In this document: positions 56,288 through 64,000 of the stretch, piece by piece
Position numbering within the stretch: the first letter of the stretch is position 1
Layout of the letters: each line of letters starts with the position of its first letter
Assembly: GCF_014712225.1 (NCBI RefSeq)
Contig: NZ_JACXBW010000006.1
Location: forward strand, 1-64,000
Length of the DNA stretch: 64,000 bases
Origin: Pseudarthrobacter sulfonivorans
Lineage (GTDB): Bacteria; Actinomycetota; Actinomycetes; Actinomycetales; Micrococcaceae
Direction of reading: 5' to 3'
Notes under the pieces: generated by a model
Seen by the model: only the letters and a program-made list of their open reading frames with translations
The model's database searches: none
Told to the model about the DNA's origin: nothing
Position numbers and translations under genes: made by a program

Positions 56288-56974
56288 GTGAACGCCACCG
56301 CCGCGCCTACCCTTGGTGATATGGATTCCCGGTCCGGGATCAGCAACTTCCTCACCTCCCGACGCGCCAAGCTCACCCCTGAGAAGGCCGGTGTCCCGCT
56401 CTACAGCGGAGCACGCCGAGTACCCGGCCTGCGCCGGGAAGAAGTCGCACACCTGGCCGGTGTCAGCGCCGACTACTACGCCCGCCTCGAACGGGGCAAA
56501 ATATCCGGCGCGTCGCGCGAAGTCATCGAAGCAATCGCCCGCGCCCTGCAGCTCGACGAAGACGAACGCGACCACCTGATCGACCTCGCCCGGATGACAC
56601 TCCGGCGCGCCCCGCGCCGGAAACCCTCCAACCGCACCACGGTCAGGGCAGGTATCCAGAGTGTCCTGGCCTCCATCGACGCCCCCGCCTTCGTACAGAA
56701 CGCGCGGCTTGACCGCCTCGCATCCAACAAAATCGGCCGGGCGCTCTACTCCCTGCCTGACGACGGATCCCGCGACCGCTTCAACTACGGGTCCGGGCAG
56801 AAGATGCTCACCCATTCGGCCGTCGGCGACCTCGAATTCGGCTACGAATCATTCGAACTCTCCACAGACCCAGGCCTCGTCATGCTCGTCTACACCGTGG
56901 AACCCGGATCCACGACCGCCGACGCCATGCGGATACTCGCCAGCTGGACCGCCCCGGCACTCCACTCCACCTAA
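56288..56974 (+). CDS. XRE-type regulator with shortened MmyB-like domain
   Basis: The 228-aa product has a helix-turn-helix (about residues 20-85, VPGLRREEVAHLAGVSADYYARLERG, of which LRREEVAHLAGVS is the core) and then a MmyB-like ligand domain. That domain has its beginning (FVQNARLDRLASNKIGRALYS) and its end (AVGDLEFGYESFELS), but the roughly 60-70 residues usually between are missing; the two parts join at SLPDDGSRDRFNYGSGQ. The usual family length is about 280. GTG 56288 is taken; ATG 56321 is a shorter alternative. DNA binding should be intact; ligand sensing is doubtful. Confidence 0.82.
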   Translation: MNATAAPTLGDMDSRSGISNFLTSRRAKLTPEKAGVPLYSGARRVPGLRREEVAHLAGVSADYYARLERGKISGASREVIEAIARALQLDEDERDHLIDLARMTLRRAPRRKPSNRTTVRAGIQSVLASIDAPAFVQNARLDRLASNKIGRALYSLPDDGSRDRFNYGSGQKMLTHSAVGDLEFGYESFELSTDPGLVMLVYTVEPGSTTADAMRILASWTAPALHST

Positions 56975-56986
56975 GGAGCGCCGTCG

Positions 56987-57056
56987 TGGGGCACATTGAC
57001 CGTGACCCGACCCCGAAGCGGCTGAATGCGCTGCGTGTCCGTGTCAAAGTGCCCCA
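56987..57056. repeat. 14-bp inverted repeat pair, possible relic element end or large stem
   Basis: TGGGGCACATTGAC (56987-57000) and GTCAAAGTGCCCCA (57043-57056) are inverted copies with one mismatch, flanking 42 bases. The segment lies between the regulator stop and the hrpB stop. It may be a small relic of an insertion element or a long-loop terminator; no transposase sequence is seen. Confidence 0.45.
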
Positions 57057-57098
57057 GTTCGGCAATAGCGGCTGCGGCTTGGAAAAAAGCGGCCGGCG

Positions 57099-59837
57099 TC
57101 ACATCCTGGCTTTGGTCCGGGCGGTTGCCTGCGCTGTCCAGGGGTCCTCCGGCCAGGGGTGCCGCGGATAGCGTCCGCGCATCTCTGACCTCACCTGCGA
57201 ATACGGCCCCGCCCAGAAGGACGCGAGGTCATCCGTCACCGCCAGCGGCCGCCTCGCCGGCGACAACAGGTGGAACAGGACCGGCACCCTGCCGTCCACC
57301 AGCCGCGGGGTCTCGGCCCAGCCGAAGCACTCCTGCAGCTTGACCGCCACGACCGGCCGGCCGGTGTCGTCCGCGCCAGGTCCTCCAGTGCTCCCCGGCC
57401 CTGCACTCTCCGGCACGTCCGGGTAGTCGATCCGTACCATCGATCCGCTGGGCACCTTCAGCGACTCGGGGACCAGCTCGCCCAGGCGGACGGCCTCCGG
57501 CCAAGGAAGCAACCGCCGCAGGGGGTCGGTGAGGTCAATGCCGCCGGCGGCAGCGCCGCCGGCCATCTTTTCAAGCTCGGGGCCCAGCCAGGTGTCGAGG
57601 GCCGCGAGCAGCGCCCGCTCGGAAACGTCGGGCCACGGGGCGCCGAGTTCGCGGTGCAGGAGGGCGAGCCGGCGGCGCAACGCGTCTGCCGCCGTCGACC
57701 ATCCGATGGTTCCCAGACCCTCCTCAGACAGCGCGCGGGCCACGGCTGTCCGCCCCTCGGCGGGCGAGGGACGGACCGGGGTGGAGGACAGGCTGATGGC
57801 TCCGAGCCGCTGTTCCCGCCGGGCCGTGACCCTGCCCTGGCTGAACTTTGCTTCGACAGCGTCGCTGAGTAAGTGCCGGGCGGCCGCCTGCGCGAGATCC
57901 GCCGTCAGCGGAGCGGCGGAGCGTATCAGTGCGCCGGTCCCGGCCGCGTCCCGGCCCGCGGCGCGCGAAACCTCCGCCACGGCCAGCCATTCGTGCCCGG
58001 ACAGCGGGCTGCCGGCCGGCAGCCCCGCGCGGGTACCGGAGGACAGCAGGTAGCGCGCCGGGCCATCCCCCGGCACCCGCCGTGCCACCCGGTCAGGGAA
58101 CGCCAGCGCGACGACGACGCCCGGGGATTCGGCGGAGGTCACCGGAGCGGTGACAACAGAAGGGCCGACGGCGGCGCTTTCCTTCCGCGCGATCGTTTCC
58201 AGCCGCCGGACGTCCTCCGCCCATCGCCGGGCGGCAGGTTCCCTGCCGCCGCGGAGGGTGGAAAGAACACGGGTGAGATCCGCGCCCGGTGCCCGCTGGT
58301 CCCCCGCCACGAGTGCCACTACTTCGGCCGCCGCGTGATGACCCACGGCCACGGCACCGTCAAGGAGCGCGCGGGCCAGCCTGGGATCGGCCGGTACCCT
58401 GGCCAGCGTCCTGCCCAGGCCGGTGGGGTGCCCGTCAGCGGCAACGGCGCCGAGTTCCCTCAGCACCTCGATGGCCTCCGCCATGGCCGCCGGCGGCGGG
58501 GCATCCGGAAGTGCCAGCCCTTGGCCGCCGGGCGATCCCCAGCAGGCCAGGGTCAGCGCGGCCCCCGTCAGGTCGGCGACGTTGATCTCCGGGGTGACGT
58601 GCGCCGGAGCAGCACCGTAGCTTTTCTGGTCGTAGCAGCGCACGACGCGCCCGGGTCCCTGCCGCGCGGCACGGCCGGCCCGCTGCTCCGCCGAGGCCCG
58701 GGAACAGGAGACGGTCACCAGTCCGGACATGCCACGGTTGGCGTCCCGGCGCGGTTCGCGGGTCAGGCCGGAATCGATCACCAGCCGCACGCCCGGAACA
58801 GTCAGCGAGGATTCGGCCAGGTCGGTGGAGACGATGATGCGCGCCGGACCACCCTGCCGCCGCCCGGACACGGCCCGGTCCTGTTCGGCCGGGCTGACCT
58901 GGCCGTGGAGCTCCAGCACCTCCGTCCCGGAGGCAGCCCTGCCGCGGAGGCGGGCCGCAACATACGACACTTCCCAGGCTCCGGGGACGAACACCAGGGC
59001 ATCGGTGCCGGGATCCCGTGACACGCCGGCGGCATGCGCCCCCGCGGCCGTGTCCGCCACGTGGTCCAGGAACCCGCGTGCCACGCCGCGGCCGTCGAGC
59101 CGAGGGACGGCCGCAGGAGCCCACTGAACCTCCAGCGGGTACAGGGCTGACGGGCAGTCGACGACGGGAGCCGGCCCGCCGCCGTCGTCCGCTGCCCCCC
59201 TTGCTGTTGCATGGGGTGCAGCCCCTCCGATCAGGGCGGCGAAGCGGGGCGCGTCCAGCGTGGCGGACATGGCCACCAGGCTGAGGTCCCCGCGGAGCTG
59301 GCGGACCTCTCTGAGCATGCCCAGCAGCAGGTCGGTCTCGAGGCCGCGTTCGTGCACCTCGTCCAGGATGACAGCACCGGTGGTCTCCAGTCCGGGATCG
59401 TCCAGGAGCCGGCGCAGCAGGATTCCGGGAGTGACGAACTCCACCAGGGTGCCGGGCCCGGCCTTGCGTTCGCCGCGGACGGTGTACCCGACGCGGTCCC
59501 CCACCTGTGTGCCGTCCAGGGCGGCCAAACGCCGCGCGGCCGCGCGGGCGGCGACGCGCCGTGGCTGGGTGACCACCACCCGCAAGGCCCCCGGGATGGA
59601 TGCGAGCCCGGGGGTGGACGCGAGGTTGGCAAGCAGCGGCGGGACCAGCGTGGTTTTGCCTGTACCCGGAGGGGCCTGCACCACGGCTGTCCCCGCCGGG
59701 CCGCCCGCGCGCAGCACCTCAGCCAGCTCCCCAAGCGAAGCCGCGAAAGCCAGGCCCGTGCCGATGGTTCCGAGGTCAAACCGGCCGGGGATGGCGGTGG
59801 GCACCGCGCCGGCGGCGGGGCTGTTCGATGGAGTCAC
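57099..59837 (-). CDS. hrpB: ATP-dependent helicase HrpB
   Basis: DEAH-box helicase of unknown cellular RNA target. The 912-aa product has motif I APPGTGKTT (about residues 55-63), DEVHERGLETD (motif II), MSATLDA (motif III), STDLAESSLTVPGV and QRAGRAARQGPGR (motif VI), and the C-terminal HrpB-specific domain ending with LPWPEAVRLGEL and ASFWAGPY. GTG 59837 starts the frame and GGACAG precedes it. Length is at the high end for the family (about 820-900). Confidence 0.93.
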   Translation of the reverse strand: MTPSNSPAAGAVPTAIPGRFDLGTIGTGLAFAASLGELAEVLRAGGPAGTAVVQAPPGTGKTTLVPPLLANLASTPGLASIPGALRVVVTQPRRVAARAAARRLAALDGTQVGDRVGYTVRGERKAGPGTLVEFVTPGILLRRLLDDPGLETTGAVILDEVHERGLETDLLLGMLREVRQLRGDLSLVAMSATLDAPRFAALIGGAAPHATARGAADDGGGPAPVVDCPSALYPLEVQWAPAAVPRLDGRGVARGFLDHVADTAAGAHAAGVSRDPGTDALVFVPGAWEVSYVAARLRGRAASGTEVLELHGQVSPAEQDRAVSGRRQGGPARIIVSTDLAESSLTVPGVRLVIDSGLTREPRRDANRGMSGLVTVSCSRASAEQRAGRAARQGPGRVVRCYDQKSYGAAPAHVTPEINVADLTGAALTLACWGSPGGQGLALPDAPPPAAMAEAIEVLRELGAVAADGHPTGLGRTLARVPADPRLARALLDGAVAVGHHAAAEVVALVAGDQRAPGADLTRVLSTLRGGREPAARRWAEDVRRLETIARKESAAVGPSVVTAPVTSAESPGVVVALAFPDRVARRVPGDGPARYLLSSGTRAGLPAGSPLSGHEWLAVAEVSRAAGRDAAGTGALIRSAAPLTADLAQAAARHLLSDAVEAKFSQGRVTARREQRLGAISLSSTPVRPSPAEGRTAVARALSEEGLGTIGWSTAADALRRRLALLHRELGAPWPDVSERALLAALDTWLGPELEKMAGGAAAGGIDLTDPLRRLLPWPEAVRLGELVPESLKVPSGSMVRIDYPDVPESAGPGSTGGPGADDTGRPVVAVKLQECFGWAETPRLVDGRVPVLFHLLSPARRPLAVTDDLASFWAGPYSQVRSEMRGRYPRHPWPEDPWTAQATARTKARM

Positions 59838-59971
59838 CTGTCCATTGTCGCCGCTATCCCTGGAACGGCGGGCTCGCAGGTGCGGGCGGATGCGTCAGAC
59901 TGGAAGTATTCCATCATGAAAGCGGGACCCCCTTGATCCACCTCCAGCAGGACTCCGAAGGCTTCATCCGT

Positions 59972-60193
59972 ATGAAGAAGCACTTACCAGCCAGCACCCC
60001 CGTGACCATCACCTTCAGCGACGGTTCACAGGAAGAATTCACGGGCAGCAGGCTCAACGAGGCCTACGATGAGGCTTTGGCGGTGTACCGGGCGCAGAAC
60101 CAGCTTGATGCCAAGGGCTTTTCGCGGGGACCGAAGAAAAAAGTGCAGGCCGGAATCGAATTCGTTGCAGTCCGTCCCGGGATGGGGCAATAA
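59972..60193 (+). CDS. Small hypothetical protein, 73 aa
   Basis: Begins MKKHLPASTPVTITFSDGS and continues with EEFTGSRLNEAYDEALAVY and a basic tail GPKKKVQAGIEFV. Not recognised. ATG 59972 has GAAGG about 10 bases before it; a TTG at 59933 gives an 86-aa version. A seven-codon open frame (MKAGPP) begins at 59916 just ahead. The next gene, ggt, converges on it. Confidence 0.7.
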   Translation: MKKHLPASTPVTITFSDGSQEEFTGSRLNEAYDEALAVYRAQNQLDAKGFSRGPKKKVQAGIEFVAVRPGMGQ

Positions 60194-60227
60194 CGCCGGC
60201 TGACGGCCCGCTTCAAGGTGCCGGCGT
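60193..60227. terminator. Bidirectional terminator between the small protein and ggt
   Basis: Perfect 8-bp stem (ACGCCGGC at 60193-60200, complement at 60220-60227) with a 19-base loop, covering the ends of the two convergent genes. Confidence 0.4.
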
Positions 60228-62069
60228 GACCACCATCGCCGAACCTCCGCCACGACGGGCAGGTTCCGCTGCAGCTTCCATGCGTCCGTGCCGGTCGAAC
60301 TCGATGGCGGTGGCGGCGCCGATCTCAGCTGCTGAGCTGAACGCGTCGCCTGCTGGCACCAGCTTGTGCCCGTACGGCGTGAGGCCGCTTCCATAGGCAC
60401 TGATGAACCCTGGCTCGGCTGTGACATTGACGGTGTTCCGCTGCGCGGCGCGCGGAGCCGCGATTGCCTCGGACACGGTCATGCCCAGGTCCACACGGTT
60501 GAGGATCGTCTGCAGGACGGTGGTGATGATCGTGGATCCGCCGGGCGAGCCGAGTGCGAGGAACGGCTTTTCGTCCTTGAGGATGATGGTGGGCGACATC
60601 GAGGACCGCGGGCGTTTGCCCGGCTCCACCCGGTTCGGGTCTTCCGGGTTCGTGGAGTCGTAGGAGAAGTCGGTCAGCTCGTTGTTCAACAGGAACCCGC
60701 GGCCGGGAACCACGATGCCGGAACCGCCGGTCTGCTCGATGGTGAGGGTGTACTCCACCACGTTGCCCCACTTGTCGGCGACGGTCATGTTAGTGGTGGA
60801 GACATTCTCGGTGTCCGTCTCGTGGGCAGCAGCTGCGGGCGCAACCGGGCAGACGCCGTCGTAGGTTGACACGTCCCCGGCTGCAACCGGCTTGGTAGCT
60901 GCCGTTGCCGGGTTGATGTTGCAGGACCGCTCCTTGCCGAACAGCGAATCGGTCAGGGCATCGGTGGGGACGTCAACAAACGCCGGATCCCCGACGTACT
61001 TGCCGCGGTCCGCGAAGGCCAGCGCGGTGGCTTCAAGGTAGTGATGCAGCGCCGCCGGCGTCGACATTTCGCCCAGGTTGAACGGCTCCAGGATGTTCAG
61101 CGCCTCACCTACGGTGGTGCCGCCGCTGCTGGAAGGCGCCATGCCGTACACGTCGTAGCCACGGTACTCAACATGCGTGGGGTCCTGGTCCAGGGTCGTG
61201 TAGGCGGCAAGATCCGCCGTCGTCAGGTAGCCGGGGAACGCCGGGATGCTGGTCGCCGGAGCGCTGGCAGGCGGTACCCAGGCTGGGTCCTTCGGCGGCG
61301 CCTGCACCGTGGCCGCCATCTCTTCGGCCAGCGGGCCGGCGTAGAAGGCGTCAGTCCCCTTCTTCGCGATGAGGCGGTACGTGGCGGCGAGGTCGGGGTT
61401 GCGGAAGATGCTTCCGACGGCGGGAGCGTCGCCGCCGGGCAGGAAAAGGCTGCTTGTGGGAGTGAATGCCGAGAACCGGACCTTGTTGTCGAGGGTCTGC
61501 TGGCGGAACGTGTCATCGACGACGAAGCCGTCCTGGGCCACGTCGATAGCAGGTTGCAGGGCGTCACCAAGCCTTAGGGTGCCCCACCGCTTCAAGGCCC
61601 TTTCCCACGTGGCGAGCGAGCCGGGGACGCCGACGGAAACGCCGCTGGAGACAAGCTCGGCGAAGGGGTAGGGCTTCTGCGTGGCGGCATTGATAAACGC
61701 GTCGGCGGGCATGGTCTCCGGTGCCGTCTCACGGCCGTCGATGGTCTGGACCTCGCCGGACTGGGCATCGTAGAAAACAAAGTAGCCGCCACCGCCAATC
61801 CCGGCGCTGTACGGCTCGGTCACGCCCAGGGTAGCGGCCGCGGCCACTGCAGCATCCGCTGCGTTGCCGCCGTGGCGAAGAACCTCGATGGCGGCTGCGG
61901 ACGCGTCCAGGTCCACGGTGCTCACAGCTCCGCCGTACCCGGTGGCAATCGAAGTTTTCCTGGCCTGCCGGTCGTCGCCCGCGAAGGCCGGGGTGCCGAC
62001 GGCGCCAGCCGTCACGCTCAAAGCCAGAACTGCCGTGACGGCAGCCACTTGACGTCGCAAAGTAGGCAT
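60213..62069 (-). CDS. ggt: Gamma-glutamyltransferase (secreted)
   Basis: Cleaves gamma-glutamyl bonds, for example in glutathione-like thiols; secreted or cell-surface. The 618-aa proenzyme has a signal peptide (RRQVAAVTAVLALSVTAGAVG, cut likely near AFA, residue 30), the GxAxDAAVA motif (GGNAADAAVAAAATLGV), and the processing site with the nucleophile Thr in VSTTNMTVADKWGN, then SPGGSTI. ATG 62069 has a GGGGG run before it. Normal length for the family. Confidence 0.93.
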   Translation of the reverse strand: MPTLRRQVAAVTAVLALSVTAGAVGTPAFAGDDRQARKTSIATGYGGAVSTVDLDASAAAIEVLRHGGNAADAAVAAAATLGVTEPYSAGIGGGGYFVFYDAQSGEVQTIDGRETAPETMPADAFINAATQKPYPFAELVSSGVSVGVPGSLATWERALKRWGTLRLGDALQPAIDVAQDGFVVDDTFRQQTLDNKVRFSAFTPTSSLFLPGGDAPAVGSIFRNPDLAATYRLIAKKGTDAFYAGPLAEEMAATVQAPPKDPAWVPPASAPATSIPAFPGYLTTADLAAYTTLDQDPTHVEYRGYDVYGMAPSSSGGTTVGEALNILEPFNLGEMSTPAALHHYLEATALAFADRGKYVGDPAFVDVPTDALTDSLFGKERSCNINPATAATKPVAAGDVSTYDGVCPVAPAAAAHETDTENVSTTNMTVADKWGNVVEYTLTIEQTGGSGIVVPGRGFLLNNELTDFSYDSTNPEDPNRVEPGKRPRSSMSPTIILKDEKPFLALGSPGGSTIITTVLQTILNRVDLGMTVSEAIAAPRAAQRNTVNVTAEPGFISAYGSGLTPYGHKLVPAGDAFSSAAEIGAATAIEFDRHGRMEAAAEPARRGGGSAMVVTPAP

Positions 62070-62170
62070 GATGCCCCCTTGTCGGAGTTTTTTGCGAACT
62101 GTGGTTCGCGTCACATTACTCCCCCTGAATGCGACTCTCAAGGCTGAATCAAAGCGGCGCCACCACCGCG

Positions 62171-63427
62171 TCAGAGGGATGTTTCGGTGGCCGCGGTGGC
62201 GGTGTCGGCCGGCGAGCGCCGCCGGCGGCTTGCCAGCAGGAACGGCACCGCGAACAGCTCAATCACGCCGCTTAGGGCCAAGGACAGCGGGTAGCCGTAC
62301 ACGTCGGCCGCCCGGCCCATCAGCGGCTGCACCACGATCCCGCCGCTTGATCCCATCAGGGAATCGAAGCTCAGCACTGTTGCCCTCTGCCTGGAGGAGA
62401 TCATGTCGTTGAGGTAGGCCTGCCGCACCGGGGTGGCTGCTGCCGTGACCAGTGCCCACAGGGTCAGCAGCAGCAATGCCACCCAAAACAGCCGGGTGAA
62501 CCCCAAGGCCATCAGGATCAGCCCGCCCAGGACGCTGGTCGCCACCAGGACAGTGGTCCTCTTGCGGACCAGGCGCCGGAGCGTCGGCGCCAGCCAGCCG
62601 CCCACCACCTGGGCGCCGGCAACAATGGCCGCCGCGAGGCCCGCAATGGAGTAGGCCCGGGGGTCGCCGAAGAGTTCAAGGAGGAAGGGCTGCAGCGCGT
62701 AGAAGACGTAAATGCCGACGCCGGCACTGAACGGCGCTGCAAGCATGATGTACCGGATGGGTGGGTTCTTGAGCCCGCCGTCGATGGATGCGCTCAGCAC
62801 TGCCCTGGTTGCCTGGAGCGGATGCGGGGAGCGTTCCGGTGTGAACCCCACATCATGCATCAGCAGAAACGCCACAGCGAACATCGCCAGGAGCACCCCG
62901 ACGCGTATCAGGAACGGCACGCCCAGGTTGGTTGCCTGGGCAACCACGCCGCCGGCTGCCGAGCCCACCAGCATGGCGATGCCTGACACCATCTGTCCGC
63001 GCCCCAGGACAGTCTCCAGGTCGCCCTCGTAAGCCGAGAAATGCAGGGCGTCGACGAGCCAGGCCTCAACGGCCCCTGAAAAGAACGTAAAGCCCAGGCC
63101 CAGCAGCACTGACACGACCGCCCACGCCCAAAATGGAGCGGAGAGCTGCCACAGGAGGTAGTAAAGGTACGTGGAGACCGCCAGTGTCACCGTGCCAAGG
63201 AGGAACGAGGCCCTGCGCCCCCAGCCGTCGGCAACCACACCGGTAGGCACTTCGAACAGCACCATGCCGGCGGTGAAGAACGCGTTGGCCGTGAAGGCTT
63301 CAAGATTGCTGAGCCCGGCGTCCAGCAGGAAGAGCGTGTTGATCCCCCAGATGAACGAGGCCGCCAAGGTGTTGCCCAACGTCAGGGTGAGGTAGATGCG
63401 TTGGATCTTGCGGGCGGCGGGGTTCAC
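62171..63427 (-). CDS. MFS transporter
   Basis: A 418-aa major facilitator with 12 helices. Motif A VPTGVVADGWGRRASF (about residue 60) and FSGAVEAWLVDAL are typical of the drug or tetracycline-efflux-like group without a clear substrate. GTG 63427 with CCAGG upstream is preferred; the TTG at 63442 is the alternative and would overlap the EF-G-like stop by four bases. Co-transcribed with that gene. Confidence 0.82.
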   Translation of the reverse strand: MNPAARKIQRIYLTLTLGNTLAASFIWGINTLFLLDAGLSNLEAFTANAFFTAGMVLFEVPTGVVADGWGRRASFLLGTVTLAVSTYLYYLLWQLSAPFWAWAVVSVLLGLGFTFFSGAVEAWLVDALHFSAYEGDLETVLGRGQMVSGIAMLVGSAAGGVVAQATNLGVPFLIRVGVLLAMFAVAFLLMHDVGFTPERSPHPLQATRAVLSASIDGGLKNPPIRYIMLAAPFSAGVGIYVFYALQPFLLELFGDPRAYSIAGLAAAIVAGAQVVGGWLAPTLRRLVRKRTTVLVATSVLGGLILMALGFTRLFWVALLLLTLWALVTAAATPVRQAYLNDMISSRQRATVLSFDSLMGSSGGIVVQPLMGRAADVYGYPLSLALSGVIELFAVPFLLASRRRRSPADTATAATETSL

Positions 63428-63438
63428 GATTTGCCTGG

Positions 63439-64000
63439 TCAACTGCTGGGCACTGGCTCATGCCTGAGGTAGCGGCGGCGGAAGCGGCCTGTCCCGGCCG
63501 TCAGCGCCCGCAGCTCGACGGCGTAGCGCAGGAGTTCCTGGTCCGGCACGTCAGCGCTGATTTCTGTCAGTTCGCCCTCGGCGGACGCTGTGCCGGTGAG
63601 CCGGCCGCGGCGTCCGGAGAGGTCGCTCATGACCGCCCCGACATGCTCGTCCGAAACGGTGATGCTGACCGAGGAGACGGGCTCGAGGAGCTGGATGCGT
63701 CCCGCGGCCGCCGCCTCCCGCAGCGCCAGGGCACCGGCAGCCTGGAACGCAGCATCGGACGAATCCACGCTGTGGGCCTTGCCGCCCAGCAGGGTCACGC
63801 GCAGGTCCACCACGGGAAATCCGGCGGCCAGCCCCTTCTGCATCTGTGCCCGCACGCCCTTCTCCACGGAGGAGATAAACGTTCCGGGGATCACCCCGCC
63901 CACCGTCTTGTCCACAAATTCAAACCCGCTGCCCCGCGCCAGCGGTTCCACGTTGATATCGCAGACCGCATACTGCCCGTGGCCGCCGGACTGTTTGACG
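63439..64000 (-). CDS. EF-G-like translation factor (3' part, FusA2 type)
   Basis: Only the C-terminal 187 codons are inside the window; the gene continues past 64000. The start of the visible part reads KQSGGHGQYA, the highly conserved domain IV segment of EF-G, then FVDKTVGGVIPGTFISSVEKGVR, and a domain V C-terminus. It differs from the canonical EF-G C-terminus, which suits the FusA2/EF-G-like paralogue of actinobacteria. TetM-type ribosomal protection cannot be excluded without the G domain. Confidence 0.75.
   Translation of the reverse strand, partial: VKQSGGHGQYAVCDINVEPLARGSGFEFVDKTVGGVIPGTFISSVEKGVRAQMQKGLAAGFPVVDLRVTLLGGKAHSVDSSDAAFQAAGALALREAAAAGRIQLLEPVSSVSITVSDEHVGAVMSDLSGRRGRLTGTASAEGELTEISADVPDQELLRYAVELRALTAGTGRFRRRYLRHEPVPSS

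Noticed and set aside
56986..57171. A 61-codon frame from GTG with AAGGAG in front
   Set aside because: It extends into the antisense of hrpB and its composition follows that strand; no protein-like features.
63439..64000. Tetracycline resistance protein TetM-like
   Set aside because: Only domains IV-V are visible; the FusA2-like paralogue is more common in this group and nothing specific for TetM is seen.

Overview
This 64 kb window is a high-GC actinobacterial chromosome segment, most likely from the Arthrobacter/Pseudarthrobacter group (Micrococcaceae). The evidence is a set of actinobacterial hallmarks: RbpA, the WhiA-YvcK-RapZ cluster, a CoaE-GrpB fusion, a mycothiol-type maleylpyruvate isomerase, an Eis-like acetyltransferase, and frequent GTG starts. 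No rRNA, tRNA, CRISPR array, prophage or intact insertion sequence is visible.

Layout. 1-5.9 kb: end of opcA and pgl on the + strand, meeting rbpA tail to tail. Next comes the glycolytic operon gap-pgk-tpiA-secG, which ends in a strong terminator, then sodA. 5.9-15.3 kb: whiA-yvcK-rapZ, uvrC, plsC-like, a HAD phosphatase and uvrA, which has a candidate SOS box. 15.4-19.4 kb: a GntR regulator and a heterodimeric ABC exporter behind a palindromic operator candidate. 19.5-31 kb: a trans-aconitate methyltransferase-like gene, a Ski2-like helicase, a CaiB/BaiF protein, GNAT, a proline iminopeptidase-like hydrolase, an MFS exporter, terC under a yybP-ykoY (Mn2+) riboswitch, and uvrB. 31-43.3 kb: coaE, an IMPACT-family protein, GNAT, rpsA, a lipoprotein deacetylase, an Eis-like gene, polA, a thioesterase, a RibD/DHFR-like protein, and a Pit phosphate transporter with a candidate PhoP box.

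44-50.4 kb is a complete 3-hydroxybenzoate/gentisate catabolic island. genK (uptake) and genH (3HB 6-hydroxylase) diverge from genR (IclR), followed by genD (ring cleavage), genF and genM. Two copies of an ATTC-N9-GAA(T/C) palindrome lie at the two promoter regions and fit a shared GenR operator. Substrate enters through GenK, is hydroxylated to gentisate, opened to maleylpyruvate, isomerised (mycothiol) to fumarylpyruvate and hydrolysed to fumarate plus pyruvate.

50.4-64 kb holds housekeeping and accessory genes: a VOC protein, an unknown 354-aa protein, a Sua5/YciO protein, a stand-alone LigD-type polymerase, an alpha/beta hydrolase, HrpB, gamma-glutamyltransferase, an MFS transporter and the 3' part of an EF-G-like gene. 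Between 54.5 and 57.1 kb lies a decayed patch: an MFS remnant with a frameshift, an aldo/keto reductase, a shortened MmyB-type regulator, and a 14-bp inverted repeat pair.

I see no clearly new multi-gene system. The most informative non-coding signals are the Mn2+ riboswitch at terC, the GenR-type operators with a possibly leaderless genR, the SOS box at uvrA, the PhoP-like repeat at pit, and a perfect 34-nt palindrome between pgk and tpiA.
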